A stretch of 64,000 nucleotides of DNA from Anoxybacillus thermarum. GTDB lineage: Bacteria; Bacillota; Bacilli; Bacillales; Anoxybacillaceae. Under the pieces are notes generated by a model. The model searched no databases and had not been told where the DNA came from. It was given only the letters and a program-made list of their open reading frames with translations. Both the position numbers and the translations under genes were made by a program. The stretch is taken from positions 1 through 64,000 of the forward strand of contig NZ_JXTH01000004.1 of NCBI RefSeq assembly GCF_000836725.1. The letters run 5' to 3'. Position 1 is the stretch's first letter. Every line of letters starts with the position of its first letter. This document shows positions 7,893-16,971 of the stretch, one piece after another.

Positions 7893-9815
7893 ATGGATGG
7901 CATCGAAGTAAAAGGACAAACGGTAGAAGAAGCGATTGAAGAAGGGCTAAAACAGCTTCAAGTGACACGCGAAGATGTCGTCATCGAAGTCGTTCAACAA
8001 GAACGCAAAAAGTTGTTTGGCATCGTTTCACAACCTGCTATTGTCCGATTGACAAAAAAACAACAAACCGAATCGGTTGTCCAAAAAGTAGAAGGTAAAG
8101 CGTGGGTGAAAGACGGTGTTTTACATTATGAATGTGTGCATGTCGGTCCAACCATTGTCGTTGGTGAAGGAGTCATCTGTTTACATAATGGGAAAGCCAT
8201 CGAAGGAAGTATAACGCTACAAGAAGGAGACGACGTTCGCATTTATCCAAAAGAAGAAAGCATCGCCCGATCTGTTTGGAAGATTGACATAGATGCTAAA
8301 AAGCTAGAGGCAACGCTGACGTTTGCACCAGGTGTACGGCGCCGATATGTACTTGAAGATCAGCAACCAGCTAGCAAATTACATATCCAAGCGAGAGTGG
8401 AGACAGAACTCATCTGTGATGTGTCATATGAGCAAGTGGTGGCGAAACTCCAAGAATTAGGGATTGTGTATGGAGTGAATGAAGAAGCGATTCGAGAGGC
8501 GTTGCAGGCAGAGAAAAAAATAACGGCTGTGATCGCAAAAGGAATTGAACCAATCGAAGGAAAAGACGGCTGGGTGGAAGTAAAAGCAGGGGAGGAGAGA
8601 AAAAAGCCAAAAGTTCGTGAAGACGGGACGGTTGATTACAGGGAAATAGAAACAATTGCGACTGTCGGTGAAGGAGATTTAATTGCTGTTGTTCACCCCC
8701 CGCAACAAGGGAAACCAGGGTTAACGGTGACAAACGAAGTCATTCCTGTGAAAGAAGTGCATCCGGTGACGATTAAACTTGGTAAAGGGGTAACAATGGA
8801 AGAAAATAAAATTTTAGCTATACAGGGGGGACGACCGCAAATAGCAAAAAAAGGAAGGACAGTTGTTGTTTCCATTATTCCAAAGCTCGTTCATCAAGGA
8901 GATGTGGATTTATCAGTAGGAAACATTCATTTTAAAGGTGATGTTGAAATTACAGGAAACGTTCAAGAAGAAATGGTTGTTGAGGCGCTTGGTAGCATTA
9001 TGATTTTACAAAATGTCAATCGAGCAAAAATTCGTGCGCAACAATCGATTTTTATTCAACAAAACGTCATTGGTGGTACAGTAACATCAGGGGAAAATAA
9101 AATGCTTGTTACACAGCTTGTTGGTTTATTACAACAAATCCGCCACTCACTTGAGCGAATGATTGTTGCCATTCAACAACTCATGGTCATGTCTAAAATT
9201 CGTGAACAAGATATTTATCCAATTACGAAAAAGTTGATCGAAAGTAAATTTCAAACAATGATGGAGGCGATGAAACAGTATAAAACAATGTGTGAGCAAA
9301 AACGAGACCAAATCGGCGAACAATGGTTTGACATCGGTTCGCAGTTGGACGGCTGTTTGCTTGCGGATCGTCCGAATCATTTTCATTGTTTAGAAGGGAT
9401 GGCAAATTTACTGCGTGAGCTCAATACGTTTATCGGACAATATGACCGTGAAGAGAATGATGCAATTGAGCTTTCTTATGCTTTAAATAGCGTCATTCAT
9501 GGAAGTGGTGATGTAATTGTGACAGGAAAAGGGTGTTACAATTGCAATATTTATGCCGGTGGAACATTGACGGTTCATGGGGTATTGCGCGGTGGAGAAG
9601 CGTATGCCCAAAAAGGAATGAAAGTGAAAGAAGTCGGATCTTCACTCGGCATTAAGACCGTATTGGCTGTGCCGAAAGGGGAGATCATTTATATTGAACA
9701 CGCGTGGGAAGGAACTGTTGTGCAATTCGGTAGAAGGACGTATACATTTTATGAGGGAAAAAAATATGTTGAAATGAAATGGGACGATGAACGTCAAGAA
9801 ATTGTATTTGGATAA
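7893..9815 (+). CDS. FapA/DUF342 family protein with Jag-N-like N-terminus
   Basis: 640 residues from ATG 7893, which follows AAGGCGGGGGAAAA. Earlier in-frame starts lack a ribosome binding site. Residues 1-50 (VKGQTVEEAIEEGLKQL, then KKLFGIVSQPAIV) resemble the Jag N-terminal domain. A FapA/DUF342 beta-helix region follows, with the typical HPPQQGKPGLTVTNEVIP and GDVDLSVGNIHFKGDVEITGNV stretches (in parts). A helical part (about 400-530) and glycine-rich turns (VIVTGKGCYNCNIYAGG) complete it. FapA-like proteins are linked to cell-surface or flagellar/polar functions by name, but the role is uncertain. A TATAAT box lies at 7847-7852. Confidence 0.8.
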   Translation: MDGIEVKGQTVEEAIEEGLKQLQVTREDVVIEVVQQERKKLFGIVSQPAIVRLTKKQQTESVVQKVEGKAWVKDGVLHYECVHVGPTIVVGEGVICLHNGKAIEGSITLQEGDDVRIYPKEESIARSVWKIDIDAKKLEATLTFAPGVRRRYVLEDQQPASKLHIQARVETELICDVSYEQVVAKLQELGIVYGVNEEAIREALQAEKKITAVIAKGIEPIEGKDGWVEVKAGEERKKPKVREDGTVDYREIETIATVGEGDLIAVVHPPQQGKPGLTVTNEVIPVKEVHPVTIKLGKGVTMEENKILAIQGGRPQIAKKGRTVVVSIIPKLVHQGDVDLSVGNIHFKGDVEITGNVQEEMVVEALGSIMILQNVNRAKIRAQQSIFIQQNVIGGTVTSGENKMLVTQLVGLLQQIRHSLERMIVAIQQLMVMSKIREQDIYPITKKLIESKFQTMMEAMKQYKTMCEQKRDQIGEQWFDIGSQLDGCLLADRPNHFHCLEGMANLLRELNTFIGQYDREENDAIELSYALNSVIHGSGDVIVTGKGCYNCNIYAGGTLTVHGVLRGGEAYAQKGMKVKEVGSSLGIKTVLAVPKGEIIYIEHAWEGTVVQFGRRTYTFYEGKKYVEMKWDDERQEIVFG

Positions 9816-9855
9816 AAAGGCGCAGTGGCAATAAAGGCCATGCGTCTTTTTATAT
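9816..9855 (+). terminator. Probable terminator after the FapA-like gene
   Basis: Imperfect hairpin AAGGCGCAGTGGC / GGCCATGCGTCTT followed by TTTTATATATTTTT. Confidence 0.65.
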
Positions 9856-9931
9856 ATTTTTCATCTATACATATAGTATAATAAAAATGTTCTTAATTTT
9901 CTTTCTTTTTTTAAAAAAAGGAGGTTGGAAA

Positions 9932-11908
9932 ATGAAAGCGGTTACGGATGGGGGTATTTTATGGACACCAACGAAAGAACAAATCGAACAATCAAGCGTA
10001 AAAAAGTATATGAATTGGCTAGAAGCGAATAAAGGGCTGACGTTTGAGTCGCACGCGGAGCTGTGGAAATGGTCGGTCGAGAAACTTGAGCAATTTTGGG
10101 AAACGGTGTGGGAATATTGTGCCGTTCAGTCGTCCGCTCCATATACGTGTGTGTTAGAAGAGCGAAAAATGCCGAGAGCAAACTGGTTTTCAGGGGCGCG
10201 GTTAAACTATGCGGAACATATTTTTCGCAACATGCAGGAAAAGCCAGCACTTTTATTTCGTTCTGAACGCGTTTCACTGCTTGAGGTGACATGGGAAGAG
10301 TTAAAACAACAAACGGCGGCGGTTGCTTCGGCACTGAAAAAACTTGGCGTGAAACAAGGTGATCGCGTCGTTGCTTATATGCCAAACATTCCCGAAACAG
10401 TCGTTGCGTTTTTGGCGTGCGCGAGCATTGGCGCGATATGGTCAAGTTGCTCTCCAGATTTTGGCGCCAATAGCGTCATCGACCGCTTCCAACAAATTGA
10501 GCCGACGATTTTATTTGCGGTCGACGGTTGTCAATATAACGGAAAAACGTTCGACAAAGTGCCTACTGTTAAGGAATTACAAGAAAAGCTACCATCGTTA
10601 AAAAAGACGATTGTCGTTCCGTATTTGCGCGACGATGTAAAAGCGTGGGACGAGTCTGTTTTGTTATGGACGGACGTGTTGAAAGAAGAAGGCGAACTTA
10701 TATATGAACAAGTACCGTTTGCTCATCCGCTTTGGATTTTATATTCTTCTGGCACAACGGGATTGCCAAAGCCGATTGTACAAGGACATGGCGGCATTTT
10801 ATTAGAACATTTGAAAATTTTATCGATTGAATACAACATTGCACACGATAGCACGTTTTTTTGGTTTACGACGACTGGTTGGATGATGTGGAACTTTTTA
10901 GTTGGCGGGCTGTTAGTCGGGGCAACAGTCGTACTTTACGACGGAAGTCCGACGTTTCCAGATGCGAACGTGTTATGGGAACTTGCCGAAAAAACAAAAA
11001 TCACACATTTTGGCACAAGCGCAGCGTTTATTAACGTCTGCATGAAACAAGGCATCCGGCCGAAAGATACCTATGATTTCTCTCATTTGCAAGCGGTTCT
11101 GTCTACAGGATCGCCGCTGACGACCGAAGGGTTTCTTTGGGTGTATGAACATGTGAAAGACGTTTGGCTCGTTTCATGCAGTGGGGGAACGGATGTATGC
11201 ACGGCGTTTGTCGGTGGGTCGCCGATGCTGCCGGTTCGTGCCGGCATGCTGCAATGCCGTTCGCTTGGGGCTAACGTACAAGCGTTTGATGAACATGGCC
11301 ATTCGCTGATCAACGAAGTCGGAGAACTAGTCATCACGGAACCGATGCCGTCAATGCCGCTTTTTTTCTGGAACGACGAAAACGACCGCCGCTATCTCGA
11401 AAGCTATTTTGATACGTATCCAAGCGTATGGAAACATGGAGATTGGATTAAAATTGACGACGAAGGGAGCTGTATCATTTACGGTCGTTCCGATTCGACA
11501 ATTAACCGTGCGGGCGTGCGCATGGGCACGAGCGAAATTTATCGCGCTGTTGAAACGGTCGATGGCATTCTCGACAGCTTAGTCATTGACTTAGAAGTGA
11601 TGGGACGGAAATCGTTTATGCCGCTGTTTGTCGTCCTTCAACCAGGGACAGAGCTAGACGATGCGTTAAAACAACGAGTGAAAGAAGCGATTAAAGTGCA
11701 CGTATCACCGCGCTTTATTCCAGATGAGATTTATCAAGTCGACCAAATTCCAAAAACGTTAAACGGAAAGAAAATGGAAATCCCTATTCGCAAACTGTTG
11801 TTAGGCTTCCCGCTCGAAAAAGCGGTGAACGTCGGCTCAATGGCAAACCCCGAATCTCTTTCTTTCTTTATTGAACTTGCAAAACAATGGGAACATTCGA
11901 ACGTATGA
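9932..11908 (+). CDS. Acetoacetate-CoA ligase (acetoacetyl-CoA synthetase)
   Basis: 658 residues from ATG 9932, preceded by AAAGGAGGTTGGAAA. It activates acetoacetate with ATP and CoA. The N-terminal ACS domain begins NRWLEANKGLTF-like (NWLEANKGLTFESHAELWKWS in part). The AMP-binding core has LYSSGTTGLPKPIVQGHGG (P-loop, about 262-280), WFTTTGWMMWNFLVGGL, and YGRSDSTINRAGVRMGTSEIY in part. The C-terminal lysine region is PKTLNGKKMEIPIRKLL. This length and the FSGARLNYAEH motif separate it from acetyl-CoA synthetase. A TATAAT box lies at 9877-9882. Its neighbours on the far side of the Uma2 gene are acyl-CoA enzymes, so it may take part in the same fatty or branched-chain acid catabolism. Confidence 0.92.
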   Translation: MKAVTDGGILWTPTKEQIEQSSVKKYMNWLEANKGLTFESHAELWKWSVEKLEQFWETVWEYCAVQSSAPYTCVLEERKMPRANWFSGARLNYAEHIFRNMQEKPALLFRSERVSLLEVTWEELKQQTAAVASALKKLGVKQGDRVVAYMPNIPETVVAFLACASIGAIWSSCSPDFGANSVIDRFQQIEPTILFAVDGCQYNGKTFDKVPTVKELQEKLPSLKKTIVVPYLRDDVKAWDESVLLWTDVLKEEGELIYEQVPFAHPLWILYSSGTTGLPKPIVQGHGGILLEHLKILSIEYNIAHDSTFFWFTTTGWMMWNFLVGGLLVGATVVLYDGSPTFPDANVLWELAEKTKITHFGTSAAFINVCMKQGIRPKDTYDFSHLQAVLSTGSPLTTEGFLWVYEHVKDVWLVSCSGGTDVCTAFVGGSPMLPVRAGMLQCRSLGANVQAFDEHGHSLINEVGELVITEPMPSMPLFFWNDENDRRYLESYFDTYPSVWKHGDWIKIDDEGSCIIYGRSDSTINRAGVRMGTSEIYRAVETVDGILDSLVIDLEVMGRKSFMPLFVVLQPGTELDDALKQRVKEAIKVHVSPRFIPDEIYQVDQIPKTLNGKKMEIPIRKLLLGFPLEKAVNVGSMANPESLSFFIELAKQWEHSNV

Positions 11909-11910
11909 GA

Positions 11911-11952
11911 AAGGCTGTTGCCGTTTGGCAACAGCCTTAGGCATGCTTCTTT
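11911..11952 (+). terminator. Strong terminator after acetoacetate-CoA ligase
   Basis: Perfect 12-base arms AAGGCTGTTGCC (11911-11922) and GGCAACAGCCTT (11927-11938), loop GTTT, followed by a pyrimidine-rich run ending in TTTTTT. Confidence 0.85.
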
Positions 11953-12027
11953 TTTCATTGTGGGAGAAAAATATTGTTTGCGTGAATCGAAAAGTGCTCA
12001 AATAGCTGAACAGGAATCGCGTCTCCT

Positions 12028-12507
12028 TTAAAATACGTACCATAAAAGTTGGTATACTCCGTCTGTTAGCACATGTACTTCCACATACTCATGAACGGGG
12101 TCAACAATCCAATATTCGTGCACCCCTGCCTGTTCGTACCGTCTATATTTAATTAACCGATCTTTTTTTGCGGTAGACGGCGATAGCACTTCGACAATGA
12201 TATCAGGTGGCCCAATAATGCGGTCATCGCTAATTTTGTTCGAATCGCAGACGATAACAATGTCAAGTTGAACCCATTCGTCATTAGAAAAACAAACATC
12301 GATCGGAGAAACGAATACACGACATGTTTTCCCACGTAAATGCGCGACAAACTCCGCACTAAGTAGCATGACCACTTGTTGGTGTTTCGGAGTAGGAGGT
12401 GGTGCCATGTTGTAAAGCTTTCCATCGATCATTTCATAACGATCACCATCGCTAAGTTGTACATACTCTGTGTACGTAAACGGTTTTCGCTCTTGCGGAA
12501 AGGCTAT
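12028..12507 (-). CDS. Uma2-family (DUF820) restriction-endonuclease-like protein with ATA at the expected start
   Basis: The conserved Uma2 core is clear: ERKPFTYTEYVQLSDGDRYE-type N-terminus, MIDGKLYNMAPPP, VFVSPIDVCF, LDIVIVCD, IGPPDIIVEVLSPSTAKKDR in part, and KYRRYEQAGVHEYWIVDP. These carry the PD-(D/E)xK-like acidic and lysine residues. The first ATG in frame (12430-12432) falls inside the conserved domain and has no good ribosome binding site. The frame stays open 25 codons further, to an ATA at 12505-12507 placed five bases after AGGAGG. The gene therefore probably began there, with ATG changed to ATA, or starts on a rare codon. If the downstream ATG is used the product has 134 residues and lacks the N-terminal strand. 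Confidence 0.75.
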   Translation of the reverse strand: MAFPQERKPFTYTEYVQLSDGDRYEMIDGKLYNMAPPPTPKHQQVVMLLSAEFVAHLRGKTCRVFVSPIDVCFSNDEWVQLDIVIVCDSNKISDDRIIGPPDIIVEVLSPSTAKKDRLIKYRRYEQAGVHEYWIVDPVHEYVEVHVLTDGVYQLLWYVF

Positions 12508-12583
12508 ATCGTCCTCCTACCTTTCTGAATATGGTTGTTACCATTATAGCAAATGTAATTTTGATATGAATAAATATTTTTCG

Positions 12584-12612
12584 TTGACTTTTACGTAAAC
12601 GTAAACTAAAAT
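12584..12612 (+). promoter_or_regulatory. Promoter with MerR-type dyad operator
   Basis: -35 TTGACT (12584-12589), 17-base spacer, -10 TAAAAT (12607-12612). The spacer contains the perfect inverted repeat TTTACG-TAAA-CGTAAA (12590-12605). A dyad placed between -35 and -10 in front of its own regulator gene is what MerR-family regulators use. The sequence resembles sites I associate from memory with LiuR-like MerR regulators of branched-chain acyl-CoA catabolism; that link is inference. Confidence 0.75.
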
Positions 12613-12647
12613 AAAATTCAGAAAATTTAAAAATAAAGGTGAATAGG

Positions 12648-13034
12648 ATGAACTATTATACGATCTCTCAACTTGCCGAGCAGTTTGATGTTAGCACACG
12701 AACGATTCGTTATTATGAAGAGCGTGGGCTCATTTCACCCATTCGTACTGAGTCGGGCCAGCGGCTGTATACGAAAAAAGATCGAGCCGCCTTAAAGCTT
12801 ATTTTAAGAGGGAAACGGTTCGGCTTTTCATTAGAAGAAATTCATGAAATGATTAGCCTGTTTGATAACGATCGCACCGGTCGAAAACAGCTGGAAAAAA
12901 CAATCGCATATGGCGAGCAAAAGTTAAAGGAGGTGACGGAGCGGATCGAGGATTTAATGCAGTTAAAACAAGAAATGGAGTCGATTTTGGCGGATTTTCG
13001 TGAACGATTACAAAAACTGGAGGGAATCGAATGA
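12648..13034 (+). CDS. MerR-family transcriptional regulator
   Basis: 128 residues from ATG 12648, six bases after AAAGGTG. The winged-helix domain is YYTISQLAEQFDVSTRTIRYYEERGLISPIR in part, followed by the second basic helix (LILRGKRFGFSLEEIHEMISLF) and a C-terminal dimerising coiled coil (LEKTIAYGEQKLKEVTERIEDL). No cysteine metal site is present, so it is more likely a regulator of acyl-CoA metabolism than of metals. It starts an operon: its stop overlaps the acyl-CoA synthetase start by four bases (ATGA). It likely binds the dyad at 12590-12605. Confidence 0.92.
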   Translation: MNYYTISQLAEQFDVSTRTIRYYEERGLISPIRTESGQRLYTKKDRAALKLILRGKRFGFSLEEIHEMISLFDNDRTGRKQLEKTIAYGEQKLKEVTERIEDLMQLKQEMESILADFRERLQKLEGIE

Positions 13035-14560
13035 ACATTTCTGAGTTGTTAGCACGCAATGCGCGGAAATTTCCGAATAAAACAGCACTAATTGATGGCG
13101 ACGTATCGCTTTCTTATCAAGAAGTGGACGATACAGTTAATCGGCTCGCCTCTTCGCTCGCTTCGCTCGGCATCACACAAGGAGATAAAGTCGTACTGTA
13201 TATGCCGAATACGAAAGAGTTTGTGTATGCGTATTTTGCTGTCTTACGCCTTGGCGCGATCACCGTGCCCGTTAATGCGCGGCTAACTGCCCAAGAAGTG
13301 CAATACATTATCGAACATAGCGAAGCAAAAGCTGTCATCGCGCACGATTGGATTTATGAAGAACTTGCCTCGCTTGTTCATACAGTTGATGTCATTTGGG
13401 TGAAGACAGGGGAGGCAACAGACGGTTGGTGTTCGGTCACGCAACTCATTGCAAACGGCTATACGTCCCCCATTGTTTGCCCGCTGAACGAAGATGACGA
13501 AGCGACCATTTTATACACGTCAGGAACGACAGGCCGCCCGAAAGGTGTCTTGTTCACGTACCGCAATATTTTAGCCGTCGCAACGATGATGGCGCTCGAA
13601 ACGAAAATGGATAAACATAGCCGCTTATTGCATATGATGCCACTTAGCCATTCTGCACCGCTTCATTTATTTTTTGTCGGCGGTATGTACGTCGGGGCCA
13701 CCCATGTGTTATCACCAACGTTTTCCCCAGAAGCATTGTTACAACTGATCCCGAAACATCAAATTACCCACTTTTTCGGAGCACCAGTCGCTTATTTACT
13801 CACGGCGCAACATCCACGCCTTCACGAATACGATTTATCGTCCGTCCAATATTGGACATATGGCGGCGCACCGCTATCGGCAAATGAAGTGCAATTTGTC
13901 GCCAAACAGTTTCGCACCAATCGACTCATGTGTTTATACGGACTAACGGAAGCCGGTCCGAACGGGACGTATTTATCCCCAGAAGAACACGTGACAAAGG
14001 CAGGGAGTGTGGGCAAAGATGCTGCTCTTCATTGCGAAGTAAAAATTGTCGACGAACACGGCAAAGAAGTTCCGGCTGGCGAGGTTGGTGAAGTCGTCTT
14101 AGCTGGAGAAGGCGTTATGAAAGGCTATTACAAAGACGAAGAAAAAACAGCGGAAACGGTGAAAAACGGCTGGCTATACACAGGCGATTTAGCACTACGC
14201 GACGAAGATGGGTACATTTGGATCGTCGATCGAAAAAAAGATATGATTATTTCTGGCGGGGTGAACATTTACCCGAAAGAAGTGGAAGATGCACTAAAGC
14301 TGCATCCGGCGATTGTCGATGTTGCGGTTGTTGGTGTGCCGCATCATGAATGGGGCGAAACGGTGAAAGCGTTTGTTGTAACAAAAGAGCCAATCGAGCA
14401 GCTTGCGGAAGAATGTAAACGTTTTCTTTCAGATAAACTCGCAGACTATAAAATTCCAAAAATTTACGAATCTATTCATGAACTGCCGCGCAATGCGACA
14501 GGAAAAATATTAAAACAAGTGTTGAGGGGGATCGATCATGAAACGGCTAAAAGAAGTTGA
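13031..14560 (+). CDS. Long/medium-chain acyl-CoA synthetase (AMP-forming)
   Basis: 509 residues. It activates a carboxylic acid to an acyl-CoA. Visible motifs are the P-loop ILYTSGTTGRPKGVLFTYRN (about 162-181), YGLTEAGPNGTYLSP, the hinge GWLYTGDLALRDEDGYIWIVDRKKDMI in part, SGGVNIYPKEVED, and the catalytic lysine region LPRNATGKILKQVLRG. The ATG overlaps the stop of the MerR gene, and its own 3' end overlaps the acyl-CoA dehydrogenase start by 23 bases, so the three are translationally linked. Chain-length specificity cannot be read from sequence alone. Confidence 0.92.
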   Translation: MNISELLARNARKFPNKTALIDGDVSLSYQEVDDTVNRLASSLASLGITQGDKVVLYMPNTKEFVYAYFAVLRLGAITVPVNARLTAQEVQYIIEHSEAKAVIAHDWIYEELASLVHTVDVIWVKTGEATDGWCSVTQLIANGYTSPIVCPLNEDDEATILYTSGTTGRPKGVLFTYRNILAVATMMALETKMDKHSRLLHMMPLSHSAPLHLFFVGGMYVGATHVLSPTFSPEALLQLIPKHQITHFFGAPVAYLLTAQHPRLHEYDLSSVQYWTYGGAPLSANEVQFVAKQFRTNRLMCLYGLTEAGPNGTYLSPEEHVTKAGSVGKDAALHCEVKIVDEHGKEVPAGEVGEVVLAGEGVMKGYYKDEEKTAETVKNGWLYTGDLALRDEDGYIWIVDRKKDMIISGGVNIYPKEVEDALKLHPAIVDVAVVGVPHHEWGETVKAFVVTKEPIEQLAEECKRFLSDKLADYKIPKIYESIHELPRNATGKILKQVLRGIDHETAKRS

Positions 14561-16208
14561 CCCGAATTTACTTGCCAATTTAAAAAAATATTTAGACGAA
14601 GAATTTTTTGCGTATGCGGAAGAAGAGTTGGAGAAGTTTTGGCAACGTTGCATGACCGATATCGACCGCCGCGCGGTTCATACAGACCGTGAAGGCCAGC
14701 CGCGGCTCATCAAATATGACCGTTTTGGTAACGATATTTCTGAAATATGGGTGAACGAAGGATATAAGCAAACGGTGAAAGAAATGTATGAAACAGGCAT
14801 TGTCGGCTATGTCCATAAACCGATTCCTGCGCTTGGCCGTGTTGGCAATTACATTTACTCGTATGCCCAAGGCTATTTGTTATCACAAGTCGAGCCGGGG
14901 TTTTATTGCCCGGTGACGCTTACGATGGCAACGGCGTACGTGTTAGAGCATTTTGCGGACGAACGAATCAAAGCAAAATATTTGCCGCACGTCATTTCGA
15001 CAGGAGAAGTCGAGTTGTATGAAGGGGCGACGTTTTTAACGGAACGGCAAGGCGGTTCTGACGTTGGCGCCAATGAAGTGCGGGCCGTTTTATGCGGCGA
15101 TCATTATGAAATTTATGGAGAAAAATATTTTGCGAGCAACGCTGGCATGTGTGGTGTTGCCTTAGTGCTTGCCCGCATCGACGGAAGCGAGCCGGGGACG
15201 AAAGGGCTTAGTTTATTTTTAGTGCCGTGGCGTAACGATGACGGCACATTAAACGCCATTCACATTCGCCGCCTAAAAGATAAACTTGGCGTTCGCGCTG
15301 TGCCGTCAGCGGAAGTCGTATTTGAAGGGGCGAAAGCTTGTTTAATTGGTGATGCGAAAAAAGGGTTTTATTATATGATGGAAGCGCTCAACTTATCGCG
15401 TGTCTGCAATGCTGTCGCCTCGATTGGCATCATGAAGCGAGCGCTAGAAGAAGCGAAGCAATATGCGGAAAATCGGCAAGCATTTGGGCATACGCTTACA
15501 TCCTATCCGATGGTGAAAGAAACGCTTGCGAACTTAACGGCTCGTCAAGAAGTGCAAACGAGCGCTTGTTTTGAGTTGATTTCCTTTTTTGACCGTGTGA
15601 TGCGCGCGCCGAATCAAGCGTCTGAGCAAGAAAAAGCATGGAATCGCTTATTAATTGCGCTTTTAAAAATGCGTACAGCCGAAGAAGCGATTGCATTTGC
15701 ACATGAAGCGATTGAAATGCACGGTGGCAACGGCTATATCGAAGATTTTGTCACGCCGCGTTTGCTTCGTGATGCCCAAGTGTTGACGGTGTGGGAAGGA
15801 ACAGCAAACATTTTAGGACTCGAAGTATTGCGTCTTATTCGCAAATATCGCATTCATGAAACATTTATTCAAACAATAAGCGAACAACTAGCTGCACTTC
15901 CTAGCGAAATACGCCCATTTGCCAAACCGATCGAAAGCGGGCTGCGTGAATTGGTGCAGTCGCTCCAAAAACTTCACGGACAGTCGGAAGACGTGCAAAC
16001 GTATCACGCCAAAAAAATCGCCAACCGACTTTGCGACTTGTATGTAAGCGTCGTCGCGTTAAAAGAAGCAGAAGAAAGCGAACGAAAACAAATCATTGCC
16101 CGTCTCTTTTTACAACATATTTGGGGATGCGATTTATTTGATGAAGAGATGCTATCCGTTCGTCATTTTGATTTAGTGATGAATGAAACGAGGGAAGTCG
16201 AAGTATAA
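14538..16208 (+). CDS. Acyl-CoA dehydrogenase, AidB-like type
   Basis: 556 residues, longer than the usual 380-residue acyl-CoA dehydrogenase. An extra N-terminal region of about 120 residues and a C-terminal extension place it near the AidB-like group. FAD and substrate motifs include GATFLTERQGGSDVGAN (about 165-181), EKYFASNAG, RLKDKLGVRAVPSAEV, the arginine-containing RQAFGHTL, and the C-terminal EMHGGNGYIEDFVTPRLLRDAQVLTVWEGTANI region (in parts). ATG at 14538 follows GAGGGGGATCGATC. It oxidises an acyl-CoA made by the preceding synthetase, presumably a fatty or branched-chain one. Confidence 0.9.
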   Translation: MKRLKEVDPNLLANLKKYLDEEFFAYAEEELEKFWQRCMTDIDRRAVHTDREGQPRLIKYDRFGNDISEIWVNEGYKQTVKEMYETGIVGYVHKPIPALGRVGNYIYSYAQGYLLSQVEPGFYCPVTLTMATAYVLEHFADERIKAKYLPHVISTGEVELYEGATFLTERQGGSDVGANEVRAVLCGDHYEIYGEKYFASNAGMCGVALVLARIDGSEPGTKGLSLFLVPWRNDDGTLNAIHIRRLKDKLGVRAVPSAEVVFEGAKACLIGDAKKGFYYMMEALNLSRVCNAVASIGIMKRALEEAKQYAENRQAFGHTLTSYPMVKETLANLTARQEVQTSACFELISFFDRVMRAPNQASEQEKAWNRLLIALLKMRTAEEAIAFAHEAIEMHGGNGYIEDFVTPRLLRDAQVLTVWEGTANILGLEVLRLIRKYRIHETFIQTISEQLAALPSEIRPFAKPIESGLRELVQSLQKLHGQSEDVQTYHAKKIANRLCDLYVSVVALKEAEESERKQIIARLFLQHIWGCDLFDEEMLSVRHFDLVMNETREVEV

Positions 16209-16213
16209 AGAAA

Positions 16214-16244
16214 AAGGCAAGGAACCAAGTCGGTTCCTTGCCTT
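16214..16244. terminator. Bidirectional terminator
   Basis: 13-base arms AAGGCAAGGAACC (16214-16226) and GGTTCCTTGCCTT (16232-16244). It ends the acyl-CoA operon and the convergent hemolysin III gene. Confidence 0.85.
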
Positions 16245-16905
16245 ATAGCAATACAAACACCGCTAAAAAGTGCGTAACAGACCCACCTAACACAAACACA
16301 TGCCAAACTGCATGATGAAATTTAAACCCTCGCCATACGTAAAAAATCGCACCGATCGTGTATAAAATGCCACCGCTCACTAAATACACGACTCCTTCTT
16401 GTGATAAAGCAGAAACAAGTGGTTTCCATGCAAATACAATTAACCACCCCATCACAACATAAATCATTGTCGATGTGTATAAAAAGCGATTGACGAAAAA
16501 GCATTTAAATACTGTTCCGATGAGCGCCAGTCCCCAGACGATGCCAAACAGCGTCCAACCGATTGCTCCTTTCACCGCTAAAAATAAAAACGGTGTATAC
16601 GTGCCTGCGATAAAAAAGTAAATGGACGAGTGGTCGAAAATTTCGAATATTCGTTTCCAGCGCCCCTCTGGCAAGGCGTGCACGATTGTGGATGATAAAT
16701 ACAAAACGAACATCGTGGTCCCAAATAACGTAAAACTGACAATGTGCCAAGCATTTCCGTGCATCGCAGCCATGACCGTCAAAATAATAAGCGCTGCGAT
16801 GCTAAACACTGCACCAATTCCATGCGTAATCGCATGAACAATTTCTTCTTCTTTCGTAAATGTATGTGTAAAAGCCAATGGTTTCATTCCTTTCGTGAAA
16901 GACAT
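16243..16905 (-). CDS. Hemolysin III family membrane protein (YqfA/PAQR type)
   Basis: About 220 residues if started at ATG 16905 (or 214 from 16887; a third ATG at 16953 is possible, none has an ideal ribosome binding site). Seven membrane helices are visible. PAQR/HlyIII motifs are EEEIVHAITHGIGAVFS, LYLSSTIVHALP, FDHSSIYFFIAGTYTPF and the C-terminal FHHAVWHVFVLGGSVTHF, which hold the metal-ligating histidines, serine and aspartate. Bacterial members influence membrane lipid homeostasis; haemolysis is a historic name. Upstream lies a 17-base tandem duplication. Confidence 0.88.
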   Translation of the reverse strand: MSFTKGMKPLAFTHTFTKEEEIVHAITHGIGAVFSIAALIILTVMAAMHGNAWHIVSFTLFGTTMFVLYLSSTIVHALPEGRWKRIFEIFDHSSIYFFIAGTYTPFLFLAVKGAIGWTLFGIVWGLALIGTVFKCFFVNRFLYTSTMIYVVMGWLIVFAWKPLVSALSQEGVVYLVSGGILYTIGAIFYVWRGFKFHHAVWHVFVLGGSVTHFLAVFVLL

Positions 16906-16937
16906 TTTGTTTATTCTACCACATATACATACATATC

Positions 16938-16971
16938 GTACATTTTTATTCATTGTACATTTTTATTCATT
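16938..16971. repeat. Perfect tandem duplication of 17 bases
   Basis: GTACATTTTTATTCATT occurs twice back to back (16938-16954 and 16955-16971) between the divergent hemolysin III and hydrolase genes. The second copy supplies the TTCATT -35-like hexamer (16966-16971) that stands 17 bases before TATAAT (16989-16994). Confidence 0.9.

Noticed and set aside
8410-8733. 107-residue leucine-rich frame on the minus strand
   Set aside because: Antisense shadow of the FapA-like gene with no ribosome binding site.
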